From Kuschelorhynchus macadamiae (Eukaryota > Arthropoda > Insecta > Coleoptera > Curculionidae), in the NCBI GenBank assembly GCA_030620095.1, contig JAUTXW010003390.1, positions 434,001-498,000 on the forward strand: 64,000 nt of DNA, given 5' to 3'. Positions 24,777-36,519 of this stretch are shown one piece after another; position 1 is the stretch's first letter; each line of letters begins with the position of its first letter. The translations under genes and the position numbers were made by a program. Below the pieces are notes generated by a model. The model was given only the letters and a program-made list of their open reading frames with translations. It had not been told where the DNA came from and ran no database searches.

Positions 24777-27700
24777 ACTAAATGAGTAAAGGAAATTTAC
24801 CGATTTTATTTTGTTTCGATACATATACACCTTTGACTTTGTTTTCCATAAACATGGGTAAGATTTGTACAGTTTTATAAAATCTGCTACGAACTCTCTG
24901 GGAAACCTTTTTGAATTAACCGTTTCAGTGGCAATAAAACTTGTCTCTAGTACGAATATAATTTTGGTCTCCATACGATCAAACAAGTCTGCGTGTATAT
25001 AAATTCAAGCAAGAACTAAATAAATGTTTGACAGACTTGTGCGGAAGTTTTCGCCTACACACTGGCGATCATGTACGCGCATACATCCACGCAAGTACTT
25101 GTATTTAGTCATATACTTGTATCTGTAGAGACATTTAAATTACAAAAATACGAGCATTGTTTGATTTATCGAGATTTCAGTAAGATTAAGGACACGCATT
25201 CTTAATTCAATTGACTGTAATATGCCATGTTGAATTACATAAAAAATTTGTTAAAATGAAACCCTAAATATGGCCTCATAATAAACTTTATATTTATGGT
25301 GAAACGTAACGAAGTTATCAAATAATATTAATGGTATTATTGTACTGTATTAAAATATTTTATTGTTTCTTAATTAAATTTATTGTTATTTTGACTAATC
25401 TCCTATAGTTCTGGAACTTTTTCCGTGCAAAATGCGGGAAGATGCATTTGTTTTAAACCAAAACATATAAGAAAAGTAGTGTTTTCCGAGAGATCTAATG
25501 ATTCCCACCGAAATTAGGTAAAGTAGATTTGCCTAAGGAACACCTAGTATTTATTATATAAGATGCATATTAAATATTTAATAATAGAAAAAAATGTTAT
25601 TGATTAGTTTTTCATATTATTTTCTTGTCTTTTTTAACGTTGGTTATTGATTTTCGATATATAAATACATTTCTGTTTAAAGTTATGTAGTTTAACTTGT
25701 TTACATATTTTATAATGCAATTGTAATAAAACACTGAGAATTGGCTAGAAATAATTATACATTTAAGGGCTAAGCTCATAATGCTGAAAGGAAAGGGAAG
25801 AACTACTGGAAATGGTATTAAATAATTATAACTTTAAAATATTAAAGGAATTGAGGCTAAGAATTTAGGCACAATTAATTCATATTAATCTACAGTTTCC
25901 TGTGCAAATTTTCGTAACGTCCCTACCCTTACTTTATTATTTTTAAACAGTTGTATTTAAGTTAAACCAACATCTTTAGGTTTTTGCCCAACCGTATATG
26001 TTGAATAATTGTATCTCAAAATGAGATTGGCAGAAAATTTTAGTGGCTGATCCCCCTCTCGACGAGTTGGCATAAAATCAAGAAACATTTTGCGAGTATT
26101 GAATTTGCTGATATGTAATATAATAGTATACTGTTTTTACATTAACGGGATTTTAAATTTACGTATTTATTAACGTATGTCTTTTCTTTCTACCCAAGTT
26201 TTGGTAAGGTATTGTAGGCTCCCTTTCGTAAAATACTATTAAAATACGTGGCATTCTTTGACCTAACCTAAGGAAGTTAAAACAAATAAGAATATTTTTC
26301 TCGTTTTGTTTGTTTTATATTTTAATTGCTGGCTTTTTTCTCTTTGCTACTGAATTTCTTATATAGTTTTTCTTCGATAGTTGTCGATATATCGAATACC
26401 AATAATTAAATTAGGAAAAAATCGATAAATCTATAGATGTTGATATTTATCGATAGGTTAAATTTAAAAAAGGATTCTTAAACTGGAAGAAATTTTTAAT
26501 ATAAAATAATTTCAATTGAAGGAATCTATTAGTTATTAATTATTCAAACTAACAAAAAACTTTTATTTAATAGTTTTTTGTTATCTTCAATAATTTATAA
26601 CAATTAAAAACATTGTCATGTCAAAATCTCATGTAGAATAGTTATGATAAAGTCTCTACGATGGGGTATAATTTTAGTGGTTTTTGATTAACAATTGTCC
26701 AACTTGAAATATAAACGAAAACTCCAGAACTCGATACTTTTTCATTGGACATTTCTTCGTATTTAAAAACTATTCTAGAACTGCTCAAGTGTTAATATTT
26801 TCTAAGTTATTTGCGAAAAACTAAACTCGTGTTAAATCTTAATTGTTGATACATTTTGAAATTGTTTATGTGCTGGTTTGAAAGGTATACACATTTTCCT
26901 AGACATTATTCTAAATTCAAATAACCCTTACTCATATTTTTAATAACAGTAGCAAGAATTTGAGTTTGACTATTGTATAATAATGAATATTATGTACTGT
27001 GGATGTACTGTTTATTTAGCCTTTTAAAAAATTAAACTATTCAATACCACAAATTCTATAAATTTTACACCGACTTATGTATTTCTGTGTGGTTACATTT
27101 TAAACGGCACCCTAGAAAATTTATTTATTATATGAGTAATCAAAAAACTTTAAATACAAAAGTTTTTGGTTTTATCGGAATCGTTTACAAAAAAATTCAA
27201 ACAAAAGACTATCGGAAAGTTAAAACATGAACAAAGTATTTTAAATGAAAAGTAAAGCAAAAAGAAAATAAAATAGTTTTTTATATATAGTAGAATCATA
27301 TATTGAACTTAGAGTTTAAAGGCAGAAAGTTGTGGTATTAAGCGTTTTCAGAACAGTTATTCTAATATTTTTTGAGCATCTCTACAAATAAAAAATATCC
27401 AAGTTTTTTACAGCTCCTTGAATATCTAGTTTTTTTATAAATAACACAAGAGTGTACTATGCCTTACAAAAAATTGTTGAGAAATTTAAGGGAATAGATA
27501 TATACAATACATTTTTTCTGTATATTATTGAACTTTAGTTGTTTGAATGTTCTAAAAATGTATATAAACAAAACTTCGCTAAATTTGACTGATTTAAGGG
27601 ATTTTTATTCATTGTAGCTAGATGTTCACAATATTTGAACACGATACGCCTGTAAGATGCCATTTACCACTGAAGGATGCACTAGAAATTTTGGGTAATT

Positions 27701-28689
27701 TTTAATATTAGTTCTTAAAAAGCATATATAAACAAAAATATTTCTTTCATATGTTAAAAAAAGTTTGCCAGTTTGATACAAATTTAGCCTCAAGCTGCAA
27801 AATCGGTAAAGTAAAACTATAGTTTTACGCTGACTCTCCAACCAGAGAGACTTTAAAAAGTTACAACACACAAAAACCTATTTTTTAGTTGCATGTAATC
27901 CAAATATTTCAGTCTATATTAAGACTTTTTGGAGACTCTATGTAATATGTTGTAAAGCACCTGCTTTTTAGACCGCCAAAGTTTATTATTCCCATAATAC
28001 TTCTAAATATTGTCATAGATTTCCGCCGATATAAAAAAGTACAAAAAATTAGACGTTAATTAATTATATTACTATACGAAATCAAAGTAGAATCTGCGGT
28101 AATTTAAAAGGTTTCCTAGCAACAGTGCGGTGTGGTAATAAGTAGATTCTCCTATGCGATTTGCCGTTATTAGTCCATAACGCGACGCCATCTGCCGGGG
28201 TCGTCTTGTGTATATAGACTGTCCGACAGAGCCATTAACACGTCCAATATCCAGACGGCAACAAGACATAACCGAGATATGAATGACGTGACTAGACCCA
28301 AACCGTATTCTCTTTGCCACTGCACCTACTTAATATTTATTTTGCGGCATCGCTTTTATAATAATGTAAAATTATTTCATAGAGGTTAATTCAGCAAAAT
28401 GTTTTTGATAAATTTGAGTTAAGCATTTAAGAAACATCAAAACCAGATAAAAAAATAAACTGAGTTTTGCTTGCATTTGACACTAGGTTTCGCAAATTAC
28501 TTTTTTATAATATTTTAAATAGGCAGGATGATGACAGTATAACAGAGTCGTAAGATACACAGACGAAATAGGTATGAAAAAGTAGGCTCTTTAGGTAGGC
28601 AAACAAAATGGCTCAAAATGGAATCACATAAACAATTACTCTGCTCGCTAATACCACGACCTACATTGAATTACACTCTTGTTTTCTAG
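24774..28689. other. Unassigned AT-rich sequence
   Basis: Almost 4 kb in which I recognise no gene, RNA or mobile element. Open frames such as 27,626-27,871 and 28,072-28,320 (both minus) lack known motifs. The GATATATCGAATACC/ATCGATAAATC words at 26,380-26,460 partly echo 12,250-12,420. Confidence 0.4.
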
Positions 28690-28860
28690 CTTTCGATCGG
28701 AGAAATAATGTTAATGTATTTTACGTTACGTTACACCAACGCACGTTACAACAAAAATACAATTATCCCCGTCTGGGATCTATTTTAGTCAAACGATGAC
28801 CGCGATTTCGCTCTTTTTAGAGTTCATCAGGCCGCCATATACTATCGAGTCCCGTGTAGA
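28690..28860 (-). mobile_element. Orphan PLE terminal-repeat remnant
   Basis: A solo segment carrying a hammerhead motif (next entry), followed on the minus strand by ATAGATCCCAGACGGGGATA and a GTAACGTGCGTTGG-type stretch. No PLE coding sequence adjoins it. Assignment rests on the hammerhead. Confidence 0.45.
28793..28835 (-). ncRNA. Hammerhead ribozyme-like motif
   Basis: Minus strand: CTGATGA (28,830-28,824), stem II CTCT-AAAAA-AGAG type, GAAA (28,809-28,806), a three-pair stem III (A-U, U·G, C-G) with a two-base loop, and GTC as the predicted cleavage triplet (C at 28,798). Stem I is imperfect: the first pair is C·A, then G·U, G-C, C-G, G·U. All invariant core bases are present, so weak self-cleavage is possible. 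Confidence 0.55.
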
Positions 28861-29690
28861 ACTATAAAATATCTCTTTTGCTACAATAAACTATGTCTAA
28901 ACAGAAAAATTTCCTTTTAATAATTAGTACGAAAAAAATGGGTATTGTACTCAAAGCAACAAGTAGTGTGGTAAATATATTTTGAGTTCGTTATTTTTTA
29001 TTAACCATATATGTATTTAGAAATTATTTTTGTTGATGAAAAAACCTTGGTATTCTTTATATTGATCTATACCTCAATGAATATTGGTAATCTGCAACAG
29101 AGGATTAAACTATTCATCTTTTACTAATACATATTTCATATTTCTTAAGTTTAGTAGACAGAGACCGTTTAGTTTCACTGCCGCAAGAACAAGGAATTTT
29201 ATACACTTATTCTGATTCAAAGGTATTACATCTTCTGGCAACCTCTAGAATCCCCAAACATTTTGTACATATTAAATAATTGCGGTTATTAGACTTCTCA
29301 GAAGTTTGGCAGTTTTGTCTGTGATACCCTCTATAAAAGGTAAAACTCCACTACTTGATGGTTGACTGTATAATGCTGGTTAAGATCTAGGATTATTGAG
29401 ATTTCTAATCAAGTCTACTATTTAACCACCGAACATTAACAAGACAAGAAGGAGCACTCGAAGCTCCTCCCTTTGATATGCCTATCTCACTCAATTATCG
29501 GATGCTATGCTTTTTCGATCCCTCGAAGTCGTTGCCGGGCGAGATGCACAAACCGGTTATCCGTCCTATAATAAAGCTTTGAAATATAACACCAAACATT
29601 AATATATACCAATTGTCTTTATATTTGCCGGAGCGCGGCGTGAAACTAATTTTTTATTTTTTAAAAATTAAAATAATCATTTACCAATTT
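28861..29690. other. Unassigned sequence
   Basis: No supported feature. Confidence 0.4.
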
Positions 29691-29694
29691 ACTT

Positions 29695-30124
29695 AGTGTT
29701 TTGTGCTTGGTAAATGGCTGGAAAATTACGATTAACTCCGTTATATCTTTATGGGAAACTTTACAACGCAAAAATTATTCATTTCTTTTAACAAGAAACC
29801 TTAATCAGAATTGCCTCGCATTCTTTTTTTGGCCTGATAAAAAATTGTGGCGAAAATTCAAGAGATTCAACCCCAATACAATTTTGTAAGGCATTCAAAT
29901 TATTTACTCAAAAATATCTTAATGAGGTTGAACGTGCAAAATGTGTCCAAGATATTAATAAAGTTTTGCTTGTATATAACTCCTGATATGATCGAAGAAT
30001 AAAAAATATCGATGTACCAATAATTACAAAAAATAGTTCTTTAAAAGTGTTTGCATGCGACTATATAAATCTTTCAAGTACGGACAACAATGCTGTAGTG
30101 TTTAAATTACTGGCTATCTATTAA
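29695..30124 (+). pseudogene. P-element/THAP9-like transposase C-terminal fragment
   Basis: The first frame reads WKITINSVISLWETLQRKNYSF, then LTRNLNQNCLAFFF. After a frameshift in the T-run near 29,825 it continues FGLIKNCGENS, STPIQFCKAFKLFTQKYL (~29,865-29,925), then CVQDINKVLLVYNS before TGA at 29,984-29,986, and DVPIITKNSSLKVFACDYI beyond. The order LNQDxLExFFGxIR ... PTPxQFxxAFKxLF is what I recall for insect P-element/THAP9 transposases. Only the C-terminal part is present, with at least one frameshift and one nonsense codon. Confidence 0.55.
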
Positions 30125-30239
30125 AAAATGGGTAAATTTTCTTTAACCGGAACTTCCCTCGTTATGAATCTTTTCTATTATTAAGAATAATGAAGAGTGA
30201 CCCAATTTAGTTCAATATAATAATAATAGTCATACTATC

Positions 30240-30886
30240 TCGTATAAGTTTTTATTGGGCGCCATTTTTTTCCGTCATATAGGAGATTCCTTCCAATATC
30301 TTACTAGTTTCTACCTATGCCACACTTGATTTTTGAGAATAATTAAAAATAAAGTACTTTTTACCGACGTTTTGTTACGTCATGTTGAATTCTGCCAGTT
30401 TATCCCTATATCACATTTAATTTTTCTATAAAATTTATTGTCAATTGGATTTTAAAAAAATTATTGGCCGCCATTTTGTTCCACCATCTAGAATTCGTGC
30501 CACAACTTTACCAGTTTATCTCTATATCACATTTATTACTTGCACAAAACTTGAAATTAATTTAATAAGTAGTTTTTCAGGCCGATTTTTTAAATATTCT
30601 ACTAGGGCACCATTTTGTTTTGCTATCTTTTATTCATACCAAAATGTTACCAGTTCATTCCTAAAACTTGATTTTTTTGCAAAATTTGAGGAAAATGGAT
30701 AATTAGTTTTTTAACGTTTCTCTAGCCCGCTATCTTGTTCCAGCATATTTCGGTTTTTCCCAAATTATTAGCAGGTCATCCCCATATGACCCTTAATTTT
30801 TGCCTAAAATGGAAGTTTATATAGCTTTTAAGCTATGCCGCCAACTGAGTGACCGACAGATAAATTGACAGACGCAGACGCCGCGT
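30240..30886 (+). repeat. Dispersed repeat array, left part
   Basis: About five diverged monomers start near 30,260, 30,365, 30,470, 30,607 and 30,727 (spacing ~105-137 bases). Each carries GCCGCCATTTTGTTCCACCA, ACC..(T/A)TTTACCAGTTTATC and AATTTAATAAGTAGTTTTT in diverged form. The last leads into AAGCTATGCCGCCAACTGAG and the GACAGA-run. The array is interrupted by the Transib-like element and resumes at ~32,816. Confidence 0.75.
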
Positions 30887-30893
30887 CACAGTG

Positions 30894-32480
30894 AGACGCC
30901 TGCAATCCCTCTTAGACCACACTACACGCAGGCTCTTGTCTACTCTTGATCTGGAAAACTATAACATAACTCAGAAAATTGTTTTAATCTCTAAATGAGG
31001 AATGGATGGCAGTTCTGGTCAGGCAGAATATAAACAGGCCTTTTCCGATAACAGATTCACCGATTCTAACCTACTTCTTACTTGTGTGGTACCTATTCAG
31101 CTTTATACAAAAAACAAAAAAAATCAAAAAGTAATGTTGTGGAACAATCCAACGCCTTCGTCAACCAAACTATGTCGACCACTAAAAATGCAGTTTTTAA
31201 AAGAAACGAAGGAAAACAGCATAAATGAGACCAAAGCAGTTCAAGATCAAATAAAGGCATTATTGAAAACCCAATTTACCACCAAGTTCTCAAAAGTGTT
31301 ATTTATAAAACATAACTTGTATATGACCATGCTGGATATGAAAATGATTAGTTCCATAACTGACACGTCCTCACAAAAATGCTACCTGTGCGGAGCATCT
31401 CCGGTTGAGATGAATAACTTGGAAAAAGTTTTACAAAAACCTATAGTCGACGACTATCTACTTTACGGAATATCCTCGCTCCACGCTTGGATAAGGTTTG
31501 TGAATTTTATATTTTATTGTAGGTACAGGAGGGTAATCCACCATATTTTGAACATTAAAATTCTCCGTTAATATTGGTGGTATTATTATTTGCAAATCTT
31601 TTTTTTTAATGGTGCACCCCTGTATATTATTTTATAATAGGTATAATGGTCAAAATATGGTAGGCTATTAGTTGGACCTAGCTAGTACTTTTACTACACC
31701 ACACACCCTAGATCGCCCAGATACAACAATCACTATTTTGGATAAAATGTCTGACTTTTGATTTTTTTTTTTAGATCTTTTGAGTTTCTTTTAAAACTGA
31801 GTTATCGACTACCACTAGAAAAATGGCAAGCCCGTGGCGATGAAGCCAAGGAAGTAACTAAAATTCAAAAGCGTCGAATTCAAGATGAATTTAAATCTCT
31901 AATTGGAATAATCGTAGATCAACCGAAACAAGGGGCTGGAACATCCAATGACGGCAATAGCGCTAGAGCTTTTTTCCAAAACCACTTGATATCTTCACGC
32001 ATAACTGGGGTCGATAAAGACTTAATATATAGATTTTATATTATCCTCCAGGTAATCGCTAGTGGGTTATACATTAAATTAGAGGTATTTAAAGCCTACA
32101 CTTTGGATACTGCTAAGCTTTTTCTCTCCCTATACCCTTGGTATCGAATGCCTGTGAGCGTACACAAAATTCTGTTACATAGCCATGAAATTATAAACGC
32201 TTTACCAGTGCCCATTGGCCAATTTTCCGAGGAGGCCCAAGAAGCCCGCAACAAAGAATATCGGAGGTACAGGGAACATAACTCTAGGAAATGTAACAGG
32301 ATTTCCACAAATATGGATGTTTATAATAATTTGTGTGTTTCATCGGATCCAGTTATAACGAGTTTGCGAAGAAAACCCACAACACCAAAAAAAAGTTTTG
32401 CTCCTGAAGCGCTGAGCCTCTTGGAAGCATCTTGTCCAAATGCGTCATTGGATTCTTCAAGTGACAGTGATTCTGAATAA
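30894..32480 (+). pseudogene. Transib/RAG1-like transposase (C-terminal catalytic part), nonsense codon and one intron
   Basis: Coding similarity begins near 30,900 (RLQSLLDHTTRRLLSTLDL), hits TGA at 30,996-30,998 where the family has Trp as I recall, and continues from ATG 31,002: MDGSSGQAEYKQ. A CYLCGASP zinc-type motif follows (~31,380), then LHAWIR, an intron, SFEFLLKLSYRLPLEKWQ, the GNSARAFF block, an HKILLHSHEI block, and SEEAQEARNKEYRRYREHNS (~32,225-32,285). The C-terminus is Ser/Asp/Glu-rich. Layout and the SExxxExxNKxxRxxR block resemble the RAG1/Transib core, whose acidic residues would fall in DGSSG and SEEAQE; at the position where RAG1 has its second Asp (LHCD) this protein has Trp (LHAW). 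The N-terminal domain is absent. From 31,002 the spliced frame encodes 399 residues. Confidence 0.6.
31496..31774 (+). other. Predicted 279-base intron in the Transib-like gene
   Basis: Donor AAG|GTTTGT at 31,495/31,496 and acceptor after a long T-run, TTTTTTTTTTAG|A at 31,774/31,775. Splicing joins ATA-AG to A-TCT and keeps the frame across LHAWIR/SFEF, matching the expected protein. Without splicing the frame ends at 31,571. Confidence 0.7.
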
Positions 32481-32815
32481 ATGTGTTAGAGTTATTTTTT
32501 TTTCAGTCTCACCATACAAATTTATTTCTCATAACCCTGTACTTTACATCTGTAATATTTTTTACACTTCTAGACTTTCCAGGGTATGCCGAGATTAAGT
32601 TTTTTTTGTTTAAAGTTAAAAATAAAACAGTTTTTCTTATTGTGTCATTATTTTCGCACACGGTGTATGACACCGTTGTACAAATTCTAAACTAGCTTCA
32701 AATATGTTTTACAAAATGCTAAACTAAGGTTTTTTAAGCGTTTCATCACAAAAAAAATGCATAAAGCCTAACTTAACACTTTTTCCACATTTCAAGAGGT
32801 TTCTGGCCCACAGTG

Positions 32816-33010
32816 AGACGGACCGAAAAAGGTAAAACCTGAAAATATGTAAAACCCGAGAACGTGATTTTTTTCACGAATACAAAGATTTTATTTGGCC
32901 GCCATCTTGAATTAGTACTACAGGTTTACTAGTTTATCTCTATACCACAATTAGTTTTTGAAGCTGAATTTTTAAATACTTTATTATGCCCCCACCTTGG
33001 TTTAAAATTT
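32816..33010 (+). repeat. Dispersed repeat array, right part
   Basis: Resumes with AGACGGACCG, GGTAAAACCTGAAAATATGT, GATTTTTTTCACGAATACAA, then a new monomer TTTGGCCGCCATCTTGAATT with GTTTACTAGTTTATCTCTAT. Confidence 0.7.
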
Positions 33011-33475
33011 TCAACAATTAATTTTCTTTTTTACAAATAGTAATTTTTATAATAATATTAAGATCTATCAACTAAACAACTTGACGTTTTCCTCTTTTTG
33101 CTTTTAATACATATAAAGCAAAATAAGTTACAATAACAATTATGGCTAGATATTTTTAAATTACCCCGGTAAGTGAATGTTTATTCTTTTTAATCGCTAG
33201 CGGTTTGCATCAACTTCGTAAAAGCAGGAACATCTGCATAGCTGTATGAATTTCTCGGATTCGTCGGCGTGTTATTGTAAGCACAACATAAAGGTTCCGA
33301 TGGACTGTGCTCGTTCTTGTCTTTTTAATGTTCGGTGATTTAACTAAAACTCTAATTAGTTTATTAGTTATGAGCCTCAGGACTAATGAAATGATGACCG
33401 ATGTTTTTTTGAGAAGAATGATACTGAAAATTTAAATTTAAATATCCATTTGTATTTGTCGGTTTGCTGTAAAAT
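33011..33475. other. Unassigned sequence
   Basis: No supported feature. Confidence 0.4.
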
Positions 33476-34460
33476 GTCCTAAGGTGTCCTATGTATTTCA
33501 TACTAACACATCAGCGAAGGAAATGCAATTTCTGACTCTATTTCCATAGTGAAATTTATGTTAAAATGTTGTTGGTTCAGATAATCTGAAAATCAATTTA
33601 AATTTTCTTCTTAATATGTACATATTATAAAAGAATCATCAACATACCGAAACCAAAGCAGAGCTTAGCAGTTTCCTTAAAAGTTAAAAACTTTCATAAA
33701 TATTTTAGCTATAACAGAAGACAGCGGAGACCCCATGGCCACGTCCGAGGTTTGCGCATAAAAAGTACCTTAAAAATGAAATATGTCGACGTTAGATATT
33801 CTCTAATCAATTCCAGTGAAACTGGATCGAGATGTCTAATATTATGGAAAGTGAATCGCCAATAGACCCATTCATGAAGATCCAACACTAAAACTGACTA
33901 AAATATCACAGTTTAAAATCTTTAAATTTCTCTACGAAAAGTTTTGAGCTTTTAATATGAGAATTTAGAATACAGGTAGTAGACCAAGAAAACATTTCTA
34001 GAAGTTCGTAATACAATGAAAATTTTCAACCGATGAGCTACAATTTCTTCTTCTCTAGGTAAAGCAATTCCAAGACATTGATCAAGTTGCAGATTCTTAA
34101 TAAAATTTGTTTATTTGATTTTGATTGTCGGATTTTGGTGGTTTAAAGTATATTTACAGTTATACATTAATATTACCCTGAATTCTTCTATTCTTGGAGA
34201 ATGCCCTTGGGGTATTTGTTGAATGATATTCTCTACATTTGATATTCTCACCTGGAACAGTTTTTAGGGTAACTGTGAAGTTGTGTCCTTTAGAGAGAAC
34301 CCATTCCTGTGCTTTTGTTAATGAAGTAGATGACAAATTTATTTCCGTATTCTATAGTGACTGTACTAATGCTTGTTGCGCAAAGTTTCAAACTTTGTTC
34401 GTTATTTTGCTGTCAGTTGCTGGTAGATCGTTTCTGTTTGCTGAAAGTTGATTTTATCCA
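33476..34460 (-). pseudogene. Penelope-like element remnant (family similar to the 61-kb copy), heavily decayed
   Basis: No long frame survives, but PLE blocks appear in order on the minus strand across frames: a weakly matching N-terminal block near 34,250-34,300 (FTVTLKTVPGENIKC), DILVSF near 33,900 (start of the palm, normally SFDV), LTSTYFIF near 33,785 followed by AMGSPLSSVIAKIFMKVF (~33,690-33,740), RYVDDSFII (~33,630-33,650) and FNINFTMEIESE (~33,520-33,560). These match the PLE at 61.1-61.6 kb closely (LTATYFIF, AMGSPLSPVVANIF, YVDDTLVV, YNIKFTMEIESN). The GIY-YIG domain is not visible. Confidence 0.65.
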
Positions 34461-35388
<928 letters not shown>

Positions 35389-35439
35389 AGATGTGGTCGC
35401 AACTGACTAGTTAGGAAGAAAAATGAAAACCTTAGGTTA

Positions 35440-35560
35440 GTGGGGATGTAGTTTATGTATATAAAAAGCCAAATAAAGGTGTGGAACCCTTTATTGGTTT
35501 GTCAAGCTTTCGAGATCAATTTATCCTTGAGACTTTTCTACAAATAATTTTAAAAAACGA
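35440..35560 (-). mobile_element. PLE terminal-repeat remnant
   Basis: Minus strand reads GTCTCAAGGATAAATTGATC, then CTCGAAAGCTTGACAAACCA, ATAAAGGG. This parallels the terminal block of PLE fragment C (GACGAAG...TTTCGAAAGCTTGGTCAAATA). It lies next to a (TA)n tract, as other PLE ends here do. No coding sequence. Confidence 0.4.
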
Positions 35561-36029
35561 AACTAGTTAGAAACTAACTAGGAAGTATAATACGTTTGTA
35601 CTCACCAATGTGGGTTTGCTATTGAAACAAAAACATACTCTGAAGAAGACAACCGTTTAGTTGCACCAAATCAGCATTGTGTTTATTTAAAAATTTTAAA
35701 AGTTGAAAGGTTTAAAAACTTTTAAAAACATATTCACAAACACAAAATGTATACATAGTAATATGTTTATTTTATAATGGTAATTAATTAAGAGGATATA
35801 AGGATGAAAGGTCACGAAAGACCTTAAAAATATAATAGTTATTACTATCATATTTTTAATCTATATAATTATTTAAATTCTTGGAGTAAAATTAAAGAAA
35901 TAAAACACTCAAAGCTAAGCCAAATCAAAACTCTAAATAAAAATCGTACGCGTTATGTGACCCTAATGAAGCGTGTATACTTGCTTCCATATTCCTTAAA
36001 TTCTTTATTAAATAATAGTATTATGCAAG

Positions 36030-36519
36030 TAGTGCATATACAGGGTGTTTTCTACTTGATTGAAGAACGTAATTTTTGACCTTATTTTAGGACTAAAATC
36101 TCATATAAACAGCAAGGCCCTTGTTTTTGAGATAAAAAGTGTCAAAATTTTATTTTTTTTTATTTTTTTTTCATGGACCTCTTACATTTCTAAAGATAAA
36201 TCATTCAAATTTGTCACACACTATACTATAAACAATGTCTACGAAATGGCTGTAATACATTTTACAAAAATCTACTGGGCCTTACTTTTTTCTAGATCGG
36301 GACAACTTTTACCCTCTTCGAAATTTTTACTGCGACCTCACTGGCGGTTTTTATTTAGAAAATCAGATTACTAATTTTGTTTTCTTCGCTTCTTAATTTA
36401 TTCCGATATTTAGAAGGCCTTTCGGACACGTGTTTATATGAACTTTTAACCTAAAATTGAAAAAATTACATCGTTCATTTTTAGCCATCAGTTAAAAAAC
36501 ATCCTGTATAATGCACTAA
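36030..36519. mobile_element. MITE with ~90-bp inverted repeats
   Basis: Left end AGTGCATATACAGGGTGTTT and right end, inverted, AGTGCATTATACAGGATGTT align, and similarity continues inward (GAACG..GTAATTTTT..., TTTTAGG.TAAAA, TCATATAAACA). The centre has no transposase. A non-autonomous DNA transposon of unknown superfamily. Confidence 0.7.

Larger units (their letters stand above)
30887..32815 (+). mobile_element. Transib-like element, 5'-shortened, inserted in the dispersed repeat
   Basis: Host repeat sequence stops at the left (GACAGACGCAGACGCCGCGT) and resumes at the right (AGACGGACCGAAAAAGGT, ...ATATGTAAAACC), so the DNA between is an insertion. Its right end reads inward on the minus strand CACTGTGGGCCAGAAACC, starting with a CACWRTG heptamer of the Transib/RSS type. 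At the left the heptamer CACAGTG (30,887-30,893) faces inward, but the bases after it do not match the right terminus. AGACG follows CACAGTG at both ends (30,894-30,898 and 32,816-32,820). Confidence 0.5.

Noticed and set aside
28072..28320. 82-codon minus-strand frame in GC-richer DNA
   Set aside because: No recognisable motif, no supporting context, length compatible with chance.
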